Shown one piece after another: positions 32,263 through 37,453 of a stretch of DNA of 37,453 bases. The notes under the pieces were generated by a model. It worked only from the letters and a program-made list of their open reading frames with translations. It had not been told where the DNA came from and searched no databases. Source of the DNA: an uncultured Coriobacteriaceae bacterium (GTDB lineage: Bacteria; Actinomycetota; Coriobacteriia; Coriobacteriales; Atopobiaceae); assembly GCA_902786015.1 (NCBI GenBank), contig CADAAU010000035.1:1-37453 (forward strand), written 5' to 3'. Numbering within the stretch: position 1 is the stretch's first letter; each line of letters opens with the position of its first letter. A program made the translations under genes and the position numbers.

Positions 32263-32799
32263 TTATGAGTTCAGGCCACTCACGACGAGGGCGATGCCGG
32301 AGGAGGTGATGGACAGGCCCAGCAGGAACCCGACGCTGATCATGACTGCCGTGGGATTAAAGATGCAGAGTATGCCCAAGATGCAGATGAGGACGCCGAT
32401 TGCCAAAATGGATGCCCAGCTGCCCGATCCGGCGAACGGACCGGCCTGATTTTGGAGATTGCGAAGCTGGAATGCGGCTACGATACGCGTGATGCCGCCA
32501 ACAACCAGCCACGCTGCGATGAGGTAGGCGATAAAGAGGTCGATAGCGAACTGTGCCACGAAGCTTCCTAGCACAAAGATGCCCAGCAACACGGATACAA
32601 TCGCGCCTGCGAGCGTCCAGCCACTTGCAGATCCGTTTTTATGCTGCTCGCTCCACACGCTGATTCGGGCAATGCCGTCCACGATCATGGACAATCCGAT
32701 AAGCCAGCCGATTGCTGCGTATGTTGCGATGGGTGCAAACATGCAATATACGCCGCCTATTGCAAGCAACACGCCCAAGATGATGGCAATTACTTTCAT
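32263..32799 (-). CDS. HdeD/DUF308 family membrane protein
   Basis: A 178-residue protein of six short membrane helices arranged as repeated pairs: IAIILGVLLAIGGVYCMFAP, AIGWLIGLSMIVDGIARI, LAGAIVSVLLGIFVLGSF, LFIAYLIAAWLVVGGITRIV, ILAIGVLICILGILCIF, VGFLLGLSITSSGIALVV. The glycine-rich G-x3-D-G-I-x-R-I element is typical of DUF308/HdeD. HdeD of enterobacteria contributes to acid resistance, but the general function of the family is not established. The downstream hairpin probably ends its transcript. Confidence 0.85.
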   Translation of the reverse strand: MKVIAIILGVLLAIGGVYCMFAPIATYAAIGWLIGLSMIVDGIARISVWSEQHKNGSASGWTLAGAIVSVLLGIFVLGSFVAQFAIDLFIAYLIAAWLVVGGITRIVAAFQLRNLQNQAGPFAGSGSWASILAIGVLICILGILCIFNPTAVMISVGFLLGLSITSSGIALVVSGLNS

Positions 32800-32988
32800 G
32801 GTGCTCCTGTCTGTCCTTTCGAGAAACTAATACCCACGAATCATAGCATATACGAGCTGAGCGGTTCTACTCCGTATCATACAAGGCCCCATTCGAGTTC
32901 ATGATGTGAGCGGGCATGAAAGGTCACTTTTCCATTCCTTGTCAAACAGCAAACTTACCCTCATCCGTGAAGGACGGACAGTCCCTTT

Positions 32989-33024
32989 GAGAGGAGCTGT
33001 CGGTACGGACGACACCGTCCTCTC
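32989..33024 (+). other. Two-part hairpin in gene-free gap
   Basis: GAGAGGA (32989-32995) pairs with TCCTCTC (33018-33024), and inside it TGTCG (32998-33002) pairs with CGACA (33010-33014). It is a possible structured RNA or terminator. It lies in the 890-base stretch 32830-33719, in which I see no convincing gene on either strand. Confidence 0.35.
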
Positions 33025-33234
33025 TTGGGAACGATTATGCCTCGCCACCTTGTGCTTGTATTATGGGGGGCGTGCTACGAGACGGCCAACGACCTCCAAC
33101 GGACCCCAAAGAACTCCAACGCGTGCCTCGATCGCGCCCGCGAGCTCATCCGACACCGCTCCTGCCCGTTTTTCCCACGAAACGGGCTGCGACTTAGGCC
33201 GTTTTCCGATTCGAGCGTGCTCGTGCGTGCCGCT

Positions 33235-33465
33235 TCTCGTGATTGTGTGCGGCCTCTCGTCGAAGCGCCATGCGCAATCACAGTTCGAAAGAGGGGGCCA
33301 GGGCGCTGAGCTGGGGTTTTGCTGTTTGCATGGGTGCCAATTCTGTGATTGTGTACGATTCGAAAAAACCAATCGTACACAATCACAAAACCGCCACTCG
33401 CGGCACGCCCGTGAGCTGGGGTTTTGCGATTGTGGGGGACGGGATCCGGGGATTGTGCACGGCGG
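33235..33465. repeat. GATTGTG repeat cluster with perfect 17-bp inverted repeat
   Basis: A perfect inverted repeat: 33344-33360 (TGTGATTGTGTACGATT) and 33371-33387, with a 10-nt A-rich loop. Around it the heptamer GATTGTG or its inverse occurs at least four more times (about 33241, 33271, 33428, 33453). GAGCTGGGGTTTTGC occurs at 33308 and again at 33412, as direct copies either side of the hairpin. No open frame here looks coding. It may be a mobile intergenic repeat or a multi-site binding region. Confidence 0.6.
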
Positions 33466-33719
33466 GCCGCCGGCGCCAATCTGCAACGGCCGCGGAGGGG
33501 CGGCCAGGTTGGACTATGCCGTGGGTTTCGTCGTCGAGCTTGGTCGGTTGGGCTCGACGGAATCAGCTGGAGGGCGAATACGAAAGCGAGAAGGGTGTAG
33601 AGAATTCTGCTGGGATACGTAGGCAGTACTATCTCTATGCAGTCGTCATGCCCGGCAAAGTATACATGGGAAGTGATGGCGCGCCTATCGGGGCTACTCC
33701 TCCATGGGTGCGTCTGGCG

Positions 33720-35327
33720 TCACGCCTCCGTAATCCGGCAGGAGTGCTCCTTGGTATCGGCTCTGTAGGTGACGGCCACCACAAGGATCGGCACGCCGAG
33801 GTCGCGCAGGACCTGCGGATAGTCGCGGTCGAGCACCTGGTCCACGGCCGCGCTCACGGGCCCGTCCCACTTGAGCTCGACGAGGAGCGCCGGCTTGCCC
33901 GAGCCCGCCCGGGGCAGGTAGGCCACGTCGGCGTAGCCGCGGCCCGAGGGCAGTTCGTCCACGCAGGCCCAGTCGTCCACCGTCGCCACGAGCGCAGCCT
34001 TCACGACGGCGCGAAGCGCCTGCTCGCCGTTGTAGTGTATCGGCGCGCAGGCCGCGTCGTGGGCGCGGCCGATCGCGGCGGCCACGGCCCGCTCGTCGCG
34101 GGCGAGCACGTCCTCCACGAGCAGCATCGAGTCGCGCATCACGCGGGCCACCCGCGGGTGGCGGCTCCTGCCCACCGCGTTCCTCAGCTCGCGGCGCACC
34201 TCCTCGTTGGGGACCCGGGCCCGCCCGGTTCCGATGTCGTAGCAGAGGTATCCCAGGTGCACGAGCAGCGTGAGCGCGTCGTCCCGGCTGGCGACGGAGG
34301 TCATGTCGTTCTGGAACGTGTCCGGGTCCAGCCGCAGCTCCTCGCCGCCTATGGCGCGCAAGACGTCGGCCTGCAGCCCCTCGAAGTCCATGTCGATGTA
34401 GCGGCGCAGCTCCTCGAAGGTCTCGGTGGAGGGCCAGTAGGAGCCGGTCCTGCGCCTGGCGCAGGCGCGCATCACCGAGTAGGGGGCGTAGATGGCGACG
34501 TGTGTCGGCTCGCCCGGACCTGGGCCGAACGCCGGCAGGTCGTAGCCGTCGTACCAGCGTCGCACGTCCTCCGCGTCGAGGCCGTGCTCCGCGCAGAGAG
34601 CCCCCACCTCGGCCTCGCTGAAGCCAACGAAGGGGACGTAGGCGCCCGGGTCCACCATGGTGTATTCGTCGAAGTCGGAGACGGCGCTCTGGTGGGCGTA
34701 CTTCTTTATGGGCAGGATCCCCGTCATGTAGGCGCCGGCGACCACGAACGGCGTGAGGTTCGCGTTCTTGAAGAGCGAGCGCAGCCAGTCGGCGTAGCCG
34801 TCCTGGGCGACCTTGTCGTCCTGCGCGAGGCGGTAGGGCGCGTCCCACTCGTCGATCACGAAGACGAACTTTCGGCCGGTGGCCTTCGTGGCGTCCCAGA
34901 GGGCGGTGGCAACCTCCGACTTGCGGCTCACGGCATGCAAGCCCGCGTCCGGCGCGAGTTCGCGCAGCTCGGGCAGCACCACGTCCGCAACGGCGGCCAC
35001 CGCGTCCGCGCCCGCCGCCGACTGCATGATTCCCGCCATGTCGAGCTGCAGCACGTTGTAGGCGTTGAGGTTCTGGTCCCAGCCCTCGCGCCGGGACACC
35101 TCAAGCCCCTCGAAGAGCGCGCGCGAGTCGGCCCCGCAGCTGTAGAACGCCACAACTGACTGTGCCGCGTAGCTCTTGCCGAAGCGCCTGGGGCGGCTCA
35201 CCATGACGAGCCCCCTCGTCGTGTTGAGCGTGGCGTCGAAGAGCGATATGAGCCCGGTCTTGTCCACGTACTCCTCGTCCGCGATTCTTGCGAATCCCTC
35301 GTTACTTGGGTTTACGTAGCGCCCCAT
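33720..35327 (-). CDS. AAA-ATPase-like / DUF1703 nuclease-fold protein
   Basis: A 535-residue protein. It starts MGRYVNPSNEGFARIADEEY and VDKTGLI. A modified P-loop (SRPRRFGKSYAAQ, residues about 40-52) is followed by VFVIDEWDAPYR (Walker B) and FVVAGAYMTGILPIKK, ending with WYDGYDLP and the PD-(D/E)XK (DUF1703) part: YNGEQALRAVVKAAL, GRGYADVAYLP, ALLVELKWDG. The D-V ... E-L-K residues are intact. These proteins are numerous in gut bacteria, often in variable regions, and of unknown function. ATG 35327 is supported by GAGGAGG; the frame is open further upstream but does not look coding there. Confidence 0.85.
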   Translation of the reverse strand: MGRYVNPSNEGFARIADEEYVDKTGLISLFDATLNTTRGLVMVSRPRRFGKSYAAQSVVAFYSCGADSRALFEGLEVSRREGWDQNLNAYNVLQLDMAGIMQSAAGADAVAAVADVVLPELRELAPDAGLHAVSRKSEVATALWDATKATGRKFVFVIDEWDAPYRLAQDDKVAQDGYADWLRSLFKNANLTPFVVAGAYMTGILPIKKYAHQSAVSDFDEYTMVDPGAYVPFVGFSEAEVGALCAEHGLDAEDVRRWYDGYDLPAFGPGPGEPTHVAIYAPYSVMRACARRRTGSYWPSTETFEELRRYIDMDFEGLQADVLRAIGGEELRLDPDTFQNDMTSVASRDDALTLLVHLGYLCYDIGTGRARVPNEEVRRELRNAVGRSRHPRVARVMRDSMLLVEDVLARDERAVAAAIGRAHDAACAPIHYNGEQALRAVVKAALVATVDDWACVDELPSGRGYADVAYLPRAGSGKPALLVELKWDGPVSAAVDQVLDRDYPQVLRDLGVPILVVAVTYRADTKEHSCRITEA

Positions 35328-35566
35328 GTCCGTCCTCCTCGCGCCGTTCTCTCCTGGGACGATTATACCCCGTCGGCCTCGCGCCTGGCCGCTCTGGGTC
35401 CCTCTCGTGCCGTCTCTCTTGCCGCCGGCGAGAAGCCTGAGGAATCTTGGGGCGCGCTCGGGCAGCGCATAAGTGTGTGCGTACAGGAGGACAACGAGGT
35501 GAGCGTGTCGCGAGGCTCGACGATCGGATGATGTCGGCAGCAAACTACGCACACCGTGTTGCGATG

Positions 35567-36420
35567 TCAACCCGTGGCGGACTTGGGCACCGTTCCGCCA
35601 ACCTTCTCGAGTTTCTTTGTGTCGAGGTTTATGCGGCAGTACTCGTACTCTCCTGCGTCCTGATCCTGTATAACGAACGGCTGGTCGTTCACTGAGAAGA
35701 GCTTGGCGTGCTCTCCGAGTCCCTCGATTTCGAAGTTGGCCCAGAGGTTCTCTGTGGCCGCAGGGTCATAGCACCATATCTGCGGCTTGTCGGTGGCACC
35801 GCTATACTTGCCGGCCATGTCCGTGTACAGGTAGATCTTGTTGCCAGCCACCGCGAGGGAGTGGAATCCCGCGATGTAGCCCTTGAGTCCCTCTCCGGGC
35901 TGGATGCTCGACCAAACCTCTGCCGCCGTGTCGTAGCGCCACAGGCTCACGATGCCGTCCGCGGCACGGCGAGTCGCACGAGCAGGTAGTTGGTGCCGTC
36001 GTGGTTCCACACATACGGCTCCTGTACGTCACCTGGATCCACGGTCATCAGTGGATTGATGGCCTCGCGCTGCTCGGGCATGAGTCTGTGCACGTACTTG
36101 GCCGCGGCCACGAAGTTCGGGATGTCAAACGAGATGTCGATCCACGACACTTCGTGTACGCCGGCCCCGGCCACGGTGAGCAGGCCGCGATACTCGTCGG
36201 GCACGCTCGCGGCAGACTGCTTGTCGGTGATGTGGGCGGCGAACGCGGTGTTGACGGACAAGGGCTTGCCCGAGGTGTCCTTGCACAGGAGCGCGCTCAC
36301 GCCTATGTGTGTGTAGAGCTCTTCGGCGTAGGCGAGGCGCGTGCCAAACCACTTCGCATCGTTGACCCACGCCCCTTCCCGCAGGGGAACCGCAAGCCAC
36401 GTGCAGACCTCCGCTGTTCC
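35567..36420 (-). pseudogene. Kelch-like protein fragment, frameshifted
   Basis: On the minus strand one frame runs EVCTWLAVPLREGAWVNDAK, YAEELYTHIGVSALLCKDTS, then FVAAAKYVHRLMPEQREAIN to YLLVRLAVP and stops at 35947. The next frame continues from about 35960 with ADGIVSLWRYDTAAEVWSSI, HSLAVAGNKIYLYTDMAGKY, IWCYDPAATENLWANFEIEG and a stop at 35567. Together they look like the C-terminal part of a protein with kelch-like beta-propeller blades (WRYDT...W, IYLY, WCYDP...). There is no start codon or ribosome site at the 5' side, which abuts the MATE gene, so it is both truncated and frameshifted. Confidence 0.55.
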
Positions 36421-36424
36421 ACGT

Positions 36425-37453
36425 TTAGCCTGGAGCTTGAGCCGTTTTGGAGGGAACGAGGTACAGCGACATCCTGTTGAGGTCCAAGACCCTGTCGTAG
36501 CCCACCTCTTCGGAGAACCCCAAGAAGATTACCTTCTCTAGCTCTCCGACCTTGCTATAGTCCCTCGTAGTCGTTTCTACCAAAGGATTGTAGGCTACTC
36601 CAGCATCGGTAATCATTATTTGCACACCGTCATCTTGTTGCTTTATCTCAACGTCTGCATCGATCTCTTCCCCGGGGTTGTGCCCTGCGACGTAGCTCAG
36701 GCTCTCCTGTATTACCAGCGACACCATGGAACAAAACGGGGTGGGGTACGATTTGTTGTGCAGCTGGCTCTTTATGTCGTCGCCCACCGCATCGATTTGA
36801 TTTGGCCCCAGCAAAATGGAATAGCCCACGATCCGTTGGGGATTGTGCTTGGGCACGAGCCATGACCCATCACGCACCAGTATGACCGCTGCGACCAGCC
36901 AGGTAGCCCACACCGCAAGCACATATGCCACAAATACGGCATGTAGCCCAAGGCTAACTCCGATTCCCGTTGCGATTACAACCAAGCCGTGCTCGAGCAG
37001 TACCAAGCGACCCGCGATTCTTGGTTTGTCCACGGATGACAGGTAGACGGTGACAACGTTGAGGAATACCACAGCGGGAAAGGCTAGGCATCCTATGCGG
37101 AGGCACTCGGCGCAGAGTTGCTGTATTTCCGGATCGATGCCATAGGCATTGGCAATCGGCCTGGCAAGCACAAACACGACGAGCGCCGCCGACACGCACA
37201 CTGTGACGGCAAGCATGATTCCCGACCGAATCGAGTACCTTACGCCATCGTAGTCCCGCTGGCCAAACAGCAAGCCCGCATGGACCGACACACTTGCAGA
37301 TATTCCGTTGCCCTCGGAAATCATTACCCCGCGTATCGACTTGTACACCGCCCAAATCGCGAGTCCACCGGCCCCGGCAATGGCGCCGGTGGCAGCCGTC
37401 TGCACGCTGAGCGACACGCTGTCCAAAATCTCGTCCAGCGTGGCGCAACCGCC
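36425..37453 (-). CDS. MATE transporter fused to HATPase-like domain (5' cut by window)
   Basis: The frame is open to the window edge, so this is the C-terminal 342 residues. The first 220 are the second half of a MATE/polysaccharide-flippase-type transporter: AIWAVYKSIRGVMISEGNGI, SIRSGIMLAVTVCVSAALVV, AFPAVVFLNVVTVYLSSVDK, ATGIGVSLGLHAVFVAYVLA. After a basic linker, residues about 230-342 resemble a histidine-kinase or anti-sigma-factor ATPase domain: CSMVSLVIQESLSYVAGHNP (N-box-like), VQIMITDAGVAYNPL (D-x-G), VIFLGFSEEVGYDRVLDLNR. A fusion of transporter and GHKL ATPase is unusual; the ATPase could sense or regulate transport. Confidence 0.75.
   Translation of the reverse strand, partial: GGCATLDEILDSVSLSVQTAATGAIAGAGGLAIWAVYKSIRGVMISEGNGISASVSVHAGLLFGQRDYDGVRYSIRSGIMLAVTVCVSAALVVFVLARPIANAYGIDPEIQQLCAECLRIGCLAFPAVVFLNVVTVYLSSVDKPRIAGRLVLLEHGLVVIATGIGVSLGLHAVFVAYVLAVWATWLVAAVILVRDGSWLVPKHNPQRIVGYSILLGPNQIDAVGDDIKSQLHNKSYPTPFCSMVSLVIQESLSYVAGHNPGEEIDADVEIKQQDDGVQIMITDAGVAYNPLVETTTRDYSKVGELEKVIFLGFSEEVGYDRVLDLNRMSLYLVPSKTAQAPG

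Noticed and set aside
33243..35159. Long plus-strand frame (638 codons) opposite the AAA-ATPase/DUF1703 gene
   Set aside because: His/Val/Arg-rich shadow of a gene with good motifs and ribosome site on the minus strand.
35350..35566. N-terminal extension of the AAA-ATPase frame upstream of 35327
   Set aside because: Arg/Ser-rich and unlike the family; the GAGGAGG site marks the ATG at 35327.

Overview
The window is high-GC DNA from an actinobacterium, most likely a gut or oral Coriobacteriia (Olsenella/Atopobium/Collinsella type). This is inferred from codon use, the AAA-ATPase/DUF1703 and DUF4143 ATPases, a MATE-HATPase fusion, a VaFE-type surface protein and PrgI-type conjugation genes. 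No rRNA, tRNA, CRISPR array, transposase or integrase was recognised.

Layout. (1) 0-2.4 kb: the 3' part of an unknown, apparently frameshifted gene, then an overlapping HTH / ParA / small ribbon-helix-helix partition module. (2) 2.5-6.7 kb: a complete three-gene ABC-3C conflict system (nuclease-like effector, MC6 middle component, DUF2326 ATPase), then an intact brxA and a brxB that is both frameshifted and truncated, so BREX is only a relic. (3) 6.7-12.1 kb, minus strand: conjugative-element remnants (a C-terminally anchored protein and a secreted VaFE-like protein) around an RHH regulator plus CoiA-nuclease/UvrD-helicase operon with a palindromic operator. (4) 12.2-15.2 kb: 9-bp tandem repeats, the decayed 3' end of an AlbA-type gene, a HEPN protein carrying an RNQVAH motif, and a small DUF3800-like protein. 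(5) 15.4-21.45 kb: a cassette bounded by a 142-bp direct repeat made of the 3' end of a trbL-like gene. It carries an AlbA_2/HATPase protein, an OLD-family ATPase-TOPRIM nuclease and a UvrD-like helicase (Gabija-like). (6) 21.3-23.6 kb, minus strand: type IV secretion remnants (pilin, PrgI, a degraded gene, a broken TrbL/VirB6). (7) From about 23.84 kb: apparent chromosomal genes, starting with the truncated C-terminal part of a GH1 6-phospho-beta-glucosidase. Then come a DUF4143 ATPase, a double-glycine leader peptide gene, an MBL-fold hydrolase, a VOC protein, a GGDEF-EAL protein with an extracytoplasmic sensor, acetolactate decarboxylase, an HdeD-like protein, an AAA-ATPase/DUF1703 protein, a broken kelch-like gene and the 3' part of a MATE-HATPase fusion.

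The first 23.8 kb reads as a composite, partly decayed mobile defence island: partition and conjugation genes are the mobile chassis, and ABC-3C, BREX relic, CoiA-UvrD, HEPN and OLD/UvrD are cargo. The most novel signal is a 24-nt hairpin with an identical 8-nt loop (AATCTCCA, minus strand) and compensatory stem changes. It lies just upstream of three conjugation-type genes that are far apart in the window.
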